Origin: Sporichthyaceae bacterium
Lineage (GTDB): Bacteria > Actinomycetota > Actinomycetes > JACCYY01
NCBI GenBank assembly: GCA_013696235.1
Contig: JACCYY010000122.1
Span: 1-5,153, forward strand
Length of the DNA: 5,153 bases
Direction: 5' to 3'
Of the stretch, positions 1 through 5,108 are shown in pieces. Made by a program: the position numbers and the translations under genes. Position 1 is the stretch's first letter. Each line of letters starts with the position of its first letter. The notes under the pieces are model-generated. The model did no database searches. It had not been told where the DNA came from and was given only the letters and a program-made list of their open reading frames with translations.

Positions 1-404
1 TCGAGCTCGAGCAGCTCGTTCTGGTCGCGCCAGGTGAAGTAGAACAGCACCACCACGGCGAGCAGCGGGGTGACGGTGTAGAGGATCTCGATCGGCAGGT
101 TGTAGCGGGTCTGGGTCGGCAGCGAGCCCTCGTGGCTCGCGCGCCGACGGTAGACGATCACGACGTAGGCGATCAGGCCCCAGACCAGCGCCCCGACCAG
201 GAGCGCGGCGATCCACGACCCCTGCCAGAGGTTGACGACCACGCGGCCCTTGTCGGTGACCGCCTCAGGCAGGCCGAGGCGCGGGAGCTCCTCCGACGAG
301 CAGCCGGAGACGAGAAGGGCCAGCGCGACGAGCCCCAGGACCGATGCCGGCCGGCGCCGGCCGGACGCGCGGGCAACGGAGCCGATCGAGTCGGGGCTGC
401 GCAC
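1..404 (-). CDS. ctaC: Cytochrome c oxidase subunit II, N-terminal part (runs off left edge)
   Basis: Subunit II of the aa3-type terminal oxidase takes electrons at its CuA centre and passes them to subunit I, in the cytoplasmic membrane. The 134 codons present show a basic start, a hydrophobic signal segment (about residues 20-32) and a lipobox LVSGC with the lipidation cysteine at C35. These are followed by TM1 (about 63-85, then RRR) and TM2 (about 105-124) with the family motif PIEILYTVTPLL. The periplasmic cupredoxin domain with the CuA ligands lies outside the window, so I cannot check it. I chose the GTG at 402-404 because it gives a lipoprotein signal of normal length; an AGAGG-like stretch lies about 11 nt upstream. 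The frame stays open further upstream, so the start is not certain. The lipoprotein form is usual in actinobacterial CtaC. It lies downstream of adoK on the same strand but after a 200-bp spacer, so it probably has its own promoter. Confidence 0.93.
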   Translation of the reverse strand, partial: MRSPDSIGSVARASGRRRPASVLGLVALALLVSGCSSEELPRLGLPEAVTDKGRVVVNLWQGSWIAALLVGALVWGLIAYVVIVYRRRASHEGSLPTQTRYNLPIEILYTVTPLLAVVVLFYFTWRDQNELLEL

Positions 405-431
405 GGATCGCCTGCCTCTCGCCGGTCGCGG

Positions 432-460
432 GACGGTGCTTCGACGGTGCTTCGACGGTG
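432..460. repeat. 11-bp tandem repeat, about 2.6 copies
   Basis: On the plus strand the unit GACGGTGCTTC occurs at 432-442 and 443-453, followed by a partial copy GACGGTG at 454-460. The copies are exact. The repeat lies 28-56 bp upstream of the ctaC start, inside its likely 5' leader. Function is unknown; replication slippage or a repeated protein-binding site are both possible. Confidence 0.85.
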
Positions 461-568
461 CCGGAAACTGTGCCAGATGGTGCGCCAGGACCGCAGCAGC
501 TGACCTCGGCACGATACTGCACGGGCGTTCGGCCACACCGGCCAGGGCGCGCGCGAGATGGCGGGTCA

Positions 569-583
569 CGGCCGGTCCGGCCG
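569..583. terminator. GC-rich palindrome downstream of adoK, possible weak terminator
   Basis: CGGCCGG-T-CCGGCCG is a perfect inverted repeat about one central base; as RNA it could form a 6-bp all-GC stem with a 3-nt loop. It begins about 20 bp past the adoK stop in the direction of transcription. No T-tract follows, and the stem is short, so a terminator role is only a suggestion. Such short GC palindromes also occur by chance in DNA this GC-rich. Confidence 0.25.
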
Positions 584-606
584 GCGCCTGGATCGGCGCC
601 TGGATC
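583..606. repeat. 12-bp tandem repeat overlapping the adoK stop
   Basis: Two exact copies of GGCGCCTGGATC (plus strand) lie at 583-594 and 595-606. The second copy runs into the adoK stop codon (TGA on the minus strand, 605-607). The unit contains the GGCGCC palindrome. It may reflect a small slippage duplication of the gene's 3' end. Confidence 0.85.
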
Positions 607-1591
607 AGGGCCGGAACGTGCGGAGGTGCCCATCGATCTCGGTAGCGGCGTCCGGCCCGTACGCCTCGGCGAACCGGCTGACGAAGTCGCGGTGTGAGAC
701 CTCGTACTCCTGCGTCCCGACCGTTTCCACGACGTAGGTCGCGAGCATCGAGCCGACCTGCGCGGCCCGCTCGAGGCCGAGCCCCCAGGCGACGGTGGCG
801 AGGAACCCGGCCCGGAACGCATCGCCGACACCGGTCGGCTCGAGCCTGACCCGTTCCTGCGGCGGAGCGACCTCGATCAGGTCGTGGCCGGTTCGCTCGA
901 CCCGCGCGCCCTTGGCGCCGAGCGTCGTGATCCGGACCCCGACCCGGTCGAGCAGCTCAGCCGCCGACCAGCCGGTCTTCGCCTCGGTGAGCCGCGCCTC
1001 GTACTCGTTGCTGAAGAGGTAGGCCGCCCCGTCGACCAGGATCCTGATGTCCGGGCCGTCCATCCGGGCCAGCTGCTGGGAGGGGTCGGCCGCGAACGGG
1101 ATCCCCCGCTGGCGGCACTCCTCGCTGTGCCGCACCATCGCGGCCGGGTCGTTCGCCGCGACGACCACGAGGTCGAGCCCGCCGACCCGGTCGGCGACGG
1201 GCTGCAGCTCGATCCCCCGAGCATCGCTCATCGCGCCGGCGTAGAACGAGGCGATCTGGTTGTGGTCAGCATCGGTCGTGCAGACGAACCTGGCGGTGTG
1301 GCGGACCTCGGAGACGAGCACCGACAGCGTGTCGACGCCGTGCCGCTCGAGCCAGGACCGGTAGGTCGCGAAGTCCTCGCCGACCGCACCCACCAGGACC
1401 GGGTGCTGCCCGAGGCACCCGAGCCCGAACGCGATGTTCGCCCCGATCCCGCCCCGGCGCATCTGCAGGTCGTCCACCAGGAACGACAGCGACACCTTGT
1501 CGAGCTGATCGGGCAGCAGCAGCTCGCTGAACCGCCCCGGGAACGTCATCAGGTGATCGGTCGCGATGGACCCGGTCACGGCGATGCGCAC
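605..1591 (-). CDS. adoK: PfkB-family adenosine kinase (AdoK-type sugar/nucleoside kinase)
   Basis: This 328-residue cytoplasmic kinase probably phosphorylates adenosine to AMP with ATP (purine salvage). It carries PfkB signature 1 around GGIGANIAF (47-55) and signature 2 EPTGVGDAFRAGF (251-263), with the catalytic base D257. It closely matches M. tuberculosis AdoK (Rv2202c) as I recall it, including TGSIATDHLM and PFAADPSQQLAR. The substrate-pocket positions I remember for that enzyme are all kept: S8, D12, S36, G48, N52, F102, F116, Q172, Q173, N195 and D257. Length is normal (Mtb 324). The GTG start (1589-1591) places MRIAVTGS exactly where the family begins; no good Shine-Dalgarno is visible. 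It follows erpA by 53 bp, so co-transcription is likely. Many databases call such proteins only 'carbohydrate kinase', and another ribosyl substrate cannot be excluded. Confidence 0.9.
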   Translation of the reverse strand: MRIAVTGSIATDHLMTFPGRFSELLLPDQLDKVSLSFLVDDLQMRRGGIGANIAFGLGCLGQHPVLVGAVGEDFATYRSWLERHGVDTLSVLVSEVRHTARFVCTTDADHNQIASFYAGAMSDARGIELQPVADRVGGLDLVVVAANDPAAMVRHSEECRQRGIPFAADPSQQLARMDGPDIRILVDGAAYLFSNEYEARLTEAKTGWSAAELLDRVGVRITTLGAKGARVERTGHDLIEVAPPQERVRLEPTGVGDAFRAGFLATVAWGLGLERAAQVGSMLATYVVETVGTQEYEVSHRDFVSRFAEAYGPDAATEIDGHLRTFRP

Positions 1592-1644
1592 AGCAGGCTG
1601 GCGCGATCAGCTGGTGGGGATGCTCGGCGCGGTCAGTCGGGTCG

Positions 1645-2028
1645 TCAGTGGAACGAGTCGCCGCAGGCGCAGGATCCGCCGGCGTTCGGGTTGTCGATCG
1701 TGAAGCCCTGCTTCTCGATGGTGTCGACGAAGTCGATCGTCGCCCCCGAGAGGTACGGCGCGCTCATCCGGTCGGTGACCACGTGCACGCCGCCGTACGC
1801 AGCGACGATGTCGCCGTCGAGGGTGCGCTCGTCGAAGTAGAGCTGGTAGCGCAGACCTGAGCAGCCGCCCGGCTGGACCGCGATGCGCAGCGCGAGGTCG
1901 TCGCGCCCTTCCTGCTCCAGGAGGTTCTTGACCTTGGTCGACGCCGCGTCGGTCATCACCACCGCCTGCGAGGTGGTCTCGGCAGCGGAGGTGTCTGCGG
2001 TCGACGTCTCGGTGGTGCCTGCGGTCAT
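1645..2028 (-). CDS. erpA: A-type iron-sulfur cluster insertion protein ErpA (HesB/IscA/SufA family)
   Basis: ErpA receives Fe-S clusters from the assembly machinery and inserts them into apo-proteins. The 127-residue protein has the three conserved cysteines: C56 in QPGGCSGLRY, and C120 and C122 in GSCACGDSF near the C-terminus. DLALRIAVQPGGC and FVDTIEKQGFTIDNPNA match the actinobacterial group (M. tuberculosis Rv2204c, 118 aa, from memory). The usual CGC pair appears as CAC, as in that group. I chose ATG 2026-2028 because a strong GAGGAG lies 8 nt upstream. A frame-open longer start at 2217 would add 63 unrelated-looking residues. Residues 1-22 form a Thr/Ser/Ala-rich tail longer than in mycobacteria, probably disordered. 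It sits between a glycerate-kinase-like gene and adoK, upstream of ctaC; cluster supply to respiratory proteins is a plausible but unproven role. Confidence 0.95.
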   Translation of the reverse strand: MTAGTTETSTADTSAAETTSQAVVMTDAASTKVKNLLEQEGRDDLALRIAVQPGGCSGLRYQLYFDERTLDGDIVAAYGGVHVVTDRMSAPYLSGATIDFVDTIEKQGFTIDNPNAGGSCACGDSFH

Positions 2029-2036
2029 GTCGCTGT

Positions 2037-2042
2037 CTCCTC
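2037..2042 (-). promoter_or_regulatory. Strong Shine-Dalgarno of erpA (decides start)
   Basis: GAGGAG on the minus strand, 8 nt before the ATG at 2026-2028. It is the clearest ribosome binding site in the window and settles the erpA start against the upstream alternatives. Confidence 0.85.
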
Positions 2043-2062
2043 GCGGGTCGGTGCGGGTCGGT
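2043..2062. repeat. 10-bp tandem repeat in the erpA leader
   Basis: Two exact copies of GCGGGTCGGT (plus strand) lie at 2043-2052 and 2053-2062, and a further partial TCGGT follows at 2063-2067. The repeat abuts the erpA Shine-Dalgarno, so on the message it lies directly 5' of the ribosome binding site. It might influence translation initiation, or simply be a slippage product. Confidence 0.8.
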
Positions 2063-2223
2063 TCGGTGAACGACCTCGGACGGTCCGTACATTCCGCCGC
2101 GGCCGCATCCGTTCGTGGCCTGAGGTCCCATCGTCGCACAGGACCTGCCCCGGGCTCGTGTGCCGGCCCGTGGGACCGACCCGTTGCGCCGTCACCGTTC
2201 GCACCCGCCGAGCACACCCGGCG
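2063..2223 (-). promoter_or_regulatory. erpA leader/promoter region with two inverted repeats
   Basis: This is most of the 195-bp gap between the glycerate-kinase-like gene and erpA, long enough to hold an erpA promoter. Two symmetric elements are visible: AGGTCC (2123-2128) and GGACCT (2141-2146), an exact 6-bp inverted repeat with a 12-bp spacer, and CGGAC-G-GTCCG (2077-2087), an 11-bp palindrome. Either could be an operator. Neither resembles the iron-regulator (IdeR/DtxR) box as I know it. I cannot place a -35/-10 pair with confidence. Confidence 0.4.
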
Positions 2224-3333
2224 TCAGCGCGCCGGCGACCAGGTCCGCGCCACCCGCTCGGCCAGGGCGGCGAGCACCGGTAGGGGGCGGCTCATGGCAT
2301 CGGCCGCCCCGCCTGGCAGGTCGACCATGCCGTACGCGGACTCGATGCCGTTGGCGTTCATCTCCCGCCGGCCCACGTCGACCCGGCCGGCCAGCACGAC
2401 GCACGGCACGCCGTACGCCTCGCAGGCCGCGGCCACACCGTGCACCACCTTGCCGCGAAGGCTCTGCCAGTCGAACGCTCCCTCGCCGGTGAGCACGAGA
2501 CCCGCGCCGGCCACCTCGCGGGCGAAACCGGTCAGCTCCAGCACGGTCGCGATCCCGGCCACCCGTTCTGCGCCGAGCACGAGGAGGGCGTATCCGAGCC
2601 CGCCGCCGGCGCCGGCGCCGGGCGCGTCAGCGGCAACCCGCCCGTCCGCGAGCTGGGCGAACGTCGCCAGGGCACCGTCGAGCGCCGGCAGGTCGCTCGG
2701 CAGCGCCCCCTTCTGTGGGCCGTAGACGCTGGACGCGCCGCGCAGCCCGAGCAGGGGGTTGTCGACGTCCGCGGCGGCGACGAGGCGGATCCCGGCCAGC
2801 CGGGCCCGCGCTGCGACCAGATCGACCTCCGTGAGGTCCGCGAGGCCCCGGGGCCCGTGCTCGAGCAGCTCGGCGGGTTGCGCACCGAGTGCGGCCAGGA
2901 GACCGGCTCCGGCGTCGTTCGTCCCGCTCCCGCCCAGCCCGACGACGACGGTCGTCGCGCCGGCGTCGGCCGCCGCCAGGACGAGCTCCCCCACCCCGTA
3001 CGTGCTCGAGCGCCACAGGTCGCGGGCCTCGCGCGGGACGAGCTGCAGCCCACAAGCCTGGGCCGACTCGACGTACGCGGTCGCACCGCCGGGGGCGACG
3101 AGCACCGCGCCTGGGGTGGGTGCTCCCAGCGGGCCGCGGACCGTGGTCGCGACGAGCTCGCCGCCGAGCGCGGCGTGCAGGACGTCGACGAAACCCGGCC
3201 CGCCGTCGGAAAGCGGTGCGCTGACCACCTCGTCGTGCGGAGCGCCGCGGTGCCACCCCTCGGCGACGGCGGAGGCGGCCTCGACCGCGGACATCGTTCC
3301 GGCGAAACCGTCAGGTGCGACGAGCACGCGCAC
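2224..3333 (-). CDS. Glycerate-kinase-family protein (GlxK/GarK type), Rv2205c-like
   Basis: The family phosphorylates D-glycerate with ATP in the cytoplasm. The 369-residue protein has family length and the family blocks in order: APDGFAGTMSAVEAA (6-20), SDGGPGF (42-48), SSTYGVGELVLAA (109-121), GLGGSGTNDAGAG (132-144), DVDNPLLGLRGASSVYGPQKGA (189-210), GAGAGGGLGYALL (239-251) and LTGEGAFDWQSLRGK (281-295). Several positions differ from classic members: DSFKGS-like becomes DGFAGT, ADGGEGT-like becomes SDGGPGF, and GEGRxDxQ becomes GEGAFDWQ. Mycobacterial Rv2205c, as I recall it, shares part of this, so this may be an actinobacterial subgroup with an untested substrate. The GTG start (3331-3333) gives the expected MRVLVAPDGF opening. 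It begins 7 bp after the pspAB stop with only a weak ribosome site, suggesting translational coupling. No glycerate-pathway gene is visible nearby. Confidence 0.88.
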   Translation of the reverse strand: MRVLVAPDGFAGTMSAVEAASAVAEGWHRGAPHDEVVSAPLSDGGPGFVDVLHAALGGELVATTVRGPLGAPTPGAVLVAPGGATAYVESAQACGLQLVPREARDLWRSSTYGVGELVLAAADAGATTVVVGLGGSGTNDAGAGLLAALGAQPAELLEHGPRGLADLTEVDLVAARARLAGIRLVAAADVDNPLLGLRGASSVYGPQKGALPSDLPALDGALATFAQLADGRVAADAPGAGAGGGLGYALLVLGAERVAGIATVLELTGFAREVAGAGLVLTGEGAFDWQSLRGKVVHGVAAACEAYGVPCVVLAGRVDVGRREMNANGIESAYGMVDLPGGAADAMSRPLPVLAALAERVARTWSPAR

Positions 3334-3340
3334 GCTGGTG

Positions 3341-3919
3341 TCAGCCGGTCCCGAGGCCCGGCGCGCCCCAGACCGGGAACCACCGCGAGGTGTCCGGCTC
3401 GAGCCGCAGGTCGCCCTCGACGAGGGACTTCACCTGCATCTCCAGGACGCTGTCCCTGCGCTCGCCGTCCGCCGGGGAGAACGGGTAGAACGTGCCCTGC
3501 TTGAACAGGTAGACCAGCCCGAGCGGGCGCCCGGTCGGGTCGCGGAACCCGACGAGCGAGCAGAGCAGCGACGACCCGAACCCGTGGTCCTGCAACGTCG
3601 TGTTCACGGCGTGCAGCTCGGTGGCCAGGCCGGCCATGTCCTCCGGCGGGTGCTCCACCTGCAGCCACGTGTACCCGTACGAGTCCACCGAGAACTGCAC
3701 CTGCGGGCCGTCATCGGCGTCGAGCAGCTGCTGGACCTCCTGCTGCGTGTTCGCGAACGCGCCACCTTGGGCCGCGCGGTAGCACACCGCCCCGTGCCCC
3801 GTCGGGGTCATCCCCATCGACGCCTGCAGCGTGATCGACGCCGACGGCAGTGCGAACAGCGCGTCCAGGTCCGGCGCAGCCGGCTTGCTCCGTCCGAGGA
3901 GCGAGTCGAGGAAACCCAT
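3341..3919 (-). CDS. pspAB: PspA-associated protein PspAB
   Basis: PspAB is an actinobacterial protein found with the PspA envelope-stress system and usually beside htpX; its biochemical role is not established. The 192-residue protein shows the features I recognise: a start MGFLDSLLGRSKP, then LDALFALPSASITLQ (18-32), a central SVDSYGYTWLQVEHP (77-91), and a C-terminal SRWFPVWGAPGL (178-189). There is no signal peptide or membrane segment, so it should be cytosolic or peripherally attached. The ATG (3917-3919) has GGGAG 10 nt upstream (3930-3934). The recognition rests on motif memory and on the adjacent htpX and pspAA, which agree. The gene starts 31 bp after a long palindrome (3951-4029), so its message either reads through that structure or begins inside it. 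It runs directly into the glycerate-kinase-like gene (7 bp). Confidence 0.9.
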   Translation of the reverse strand: MGFLDSLLGRSKPAAPDLDALFALPSASITLQASMGMTPTGHGAVCYRAAQGGAFANTQQEVQQLLDADDGPQVQFSVDSYGYTWLQVEHPPEDMAGLATELHAVNTTLQDHGFGSSLLCSLVGFRDPTGRPLGLVYLFKQGTFYPFSPADGERRDSVLEMQVKSLVEGDLRLEPDTSRWFPVWGAPGLGTG

Positions 3920-3950
3920 GCCGGTGAGTCTCCCACGTCAGCGCCCCGAC

Positions 3951-4029
3951 ACGATGATCAAGGACCTCCGCCCCTCCCGCCGCCCGAGGATGAGCAGACC
4001 CGGAGGGGCGGAAGTTCCTTGATCATCGT
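3951..4029. repeat. Long imperfect palindrome (27/28-bp arms) between htpX and pspAB
   Basis: Left arm 3951-3977 and right arm 4002-4029 are inverted copies with a 24-nt loop (3978-4001). The outer 14 bp (ACGATGATCAAGGA) and the inner 11 bp (TCCGCCCCTCC) pair perfectly; between them is a small 2-versus-3-nt internal loop. The hairpin starts 19 bp past the htpX stop, a classic position for an intrinsic terminator, but no T-tract follows on either strand. The TGATCAAGGA ends are AT-richer than their surroundings. It could be a terminator or attenuator, an mRNA-stabilising or processing hairpin, or a dispersed palindromic repeat (REP/MITE-like). The symmetry is directly visible; the function is inferred. 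Confidence 0.9.
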
Positions 4030-4048
4030 TATTGGGTGACGTCGCCGT

Positions 4049-4954
4049 TCACAGGGGGCGGCCGAGGTCGTTGGCGACCTTGGCCAGGGCGGCGATGCGG
4101 GCCTCGAGCGGGGGGTGGCTGGCGAACAGCTTGTGCAGGCTGAAGCCCTTGGTCTTCCCGGTCATCGGGGCGAAGAAGAACGCGTTCACCGGCTCCATGC
4201 GGCGCAGGTCCTTGGTCGGGATCGCGCCCATGTCCCCGCTGATCTTGGTGAGCGCGGAGGCCAGCGCCGACGGCTGCCCGGTGAGCTGCGCGGCAGCTCG
4301 GTCGGCGGCGAACTCGCGGTAGCGCGACAGTGCACGCAGAAGCAGGAAGCTGATCGCGTACACCACGATCGACACGAGCACCACGACGAGCATGGCCGCC
4401 TGCGCGCGCTGGTCGCGGCTGCGACCGATGCCGGAGTAGATGCTCATCCGGGCGATGAAGCCGGCCAGGATGCCCAGGAATGACGCAACCGTCATGACGG
4501 TGACGTCGCGGTGGGCGATGTGGGACAGCTCGTGCGCGAGCACGCCTTCGAGCTCGGCCCGGTCCAGCCGGCGCATGATGCCGGTCGTCACGACGACGAC
4601 CGAGTGCTTCTGGCTGCGACCGGTCGCGAACGCGTTCGGTGCGTCGATGTCGGCGATCGCGACGCGGGGCTTGGGCATGTCCGCCAGCGCGCAAAGACGG
4701 TCGATCATGCCGTGCAGGTCCGGTGCCTCGGCCGGGGTGACCTCACGAGCGCGCATCGCGGCGAGCGCGACCTTGTCGGAGAAGTACCACTGCGCGGCCA
4801 GCGCGCCGGCCGCGATGACGAGCACGAGGACGGCGTTGAACCCCGACGCGATGAGGTAGGCGATCGCGCCGGTGTAGAGCAGGCCGAGCAGGAACATGAC
4901 CACCACCATGCGGGTGGACAGCTCACGGTCTGGCTGGAACCTCGTCGAGGCCAT
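4049..4954 (-). CDS. htpX: Membrane zinc metalloprotease HtpX (M48 family)
   Basis: HtpX degrades misfolded or damaged membrane proteins at the cytoplasmic membrane. The 301-residue protein has an N-terminal hydrophobic pair (about 15-36 and 38-55), the motif DAPNAFATG (104-112), the zinc/catalytic motif HELSH (H141, E142, H145), two further hydrophobic segments (about 151-168 and 187-207), the third zinc ligand E214 in SRYREFAADRAA, and the C-terminal SHPPLEARIAAL (279-290). All catalytic residues are present. I chose ATG 4952-4954, with GGAG/AGAAGAGA purine-rich sequence at 4959-4973; a longer start at 5020 would add an arginine-rich stretch unlike the family. Placed between pspAA and pspAB, it belongs to the actinobacterial Psp envelope-stress group. 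A 154-bp gap from pspAA leaves room for its own stress promoter. Confidence 0.96.
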   Translation of the reverse strand: MASTRFQPDRELSTRMVVVMFLLGLLYTGAIAYLIASGFNAVLVLVIAAGALAAQWYFSDKVALAAMRAREVTPAEAPDLHGMIDRLCALADMPKPRVAIADIDAPNAFATGRSQKHSVVVVTTGIMRRLDRAELEGVLAHELSHIAHRDVTVMTVASFLGILAGFIARMSIYSGIGRSRDQRAQAAMLVVVLVSIVVYAISFLLLRALSRYREFAADRAAAQLTGQPSALASALTKISGDMGAIPTKDLRRMEPVNAFFFAPMTGKTKGFSLHKLFASHPPLEARIAALAKVANDLGRPL

Positions 4955-5108
4955 CGTTCTCCGTCTCTTCTCCGGGCGAAGCCATGCCGGTGCGGCCGGC
5001 CGTGTGCGCCCACCTCTCACAACGCACTCGACCGGCCCTACCGTTCCTCGATGTCCCGACCGGTCGTTGTTCCGGCCGGTCCTCGAGTCCTCGTTCCGCG
5101 GGAGGCGG
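4955..5108 (-). promoter_or_regulatory. htpX upstream region with three GGAAC motifs
   Basis: This 154-bp spacer follows pspAA. On the minus strand GGAAC, the -35 core of SigE/SigH-like ECF promoters, occurs at 5093-5097, 5069-5073 and 5043-5047. The last is followed by CGTT, but 18 nt away, which is longer than the usual spacing (about 16-17 nt before GTT), so none is a clean match. A GACCGG/CCGGTC inverted repeat (5058-5063 with 5076-5081, 12-nt loop) could be a weak hairpin after pspAA. Regulation by an envelope-stress sigma factor would suit htpX but is not shown. Confidence 0.3.

Larger units (their letters stand above)
405..604. other. Spacer between adoK and ctaC; ctaC leader
   Basis: This 200-bp noncoding stretch separates the adoK stop from the ctaC start. 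It holds two short tandem repeats (432-460 and 583-606) and a 15-bp palindrome (569-583), described separately. A TAnnnT-type -10 candidate, TATCGT on the minus strand, lies at 511-516 and would give ctaC a leader of about 100 nt, but I find no convincing -35 box. A short extra reading frame from a GTG upstream of ctaC is open here, but its sequence does not look like CtaC. Confidence 0.5.

Noticed and set aside
173..831. Minus-strand open frames across the adoK-ctaC spacer (173-538 and 265-831)
   Set aside because: They are out of frame with both adoK and ctaC, overlap both, and show only Arg/Ser/Pro-rich shadow composition.
884..1840. Plus-strand open frame of 318 codons opposite adoK and erpA
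   Set aside because: It is antisense to two well-recognised genes, has no family motif, and its composition (rich in R, G, P, D, V) is that of a shadow frame in GC-rich DNA.
2029..2217. Longer erpA start at 2217 adding 63 residues
   Set aside because: The added sequence is unrelated to the family, and the internal ATG at 2026-2028 has a strong GAGGAG at ideal spacing.
2063..2223. Riboswitch or structured leader RNA upstream of erpA
   Set aside because: No known riboswitch core is recognisable; only two short inverted repeats are visible.
2440..4039. Overlapping plus-strand open frames (2440-3504 and 2759-4039) opposite the kinase and pspAB
   Set aside because: Both are antisense to clear genes, with Arg/Pro/Ser-rich sequence and no recognisable domain; the second also reads straight through the palindrome.
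4955..5020. Longer htpX start at 5020 adding 22 residues
   Set aside because: The extension is Arg/Pro-rich and unlike HtpX; the ATG at 4952-4954 has a purine-rich ribosome site and gives the usual N-terminus before the first membrane segment.
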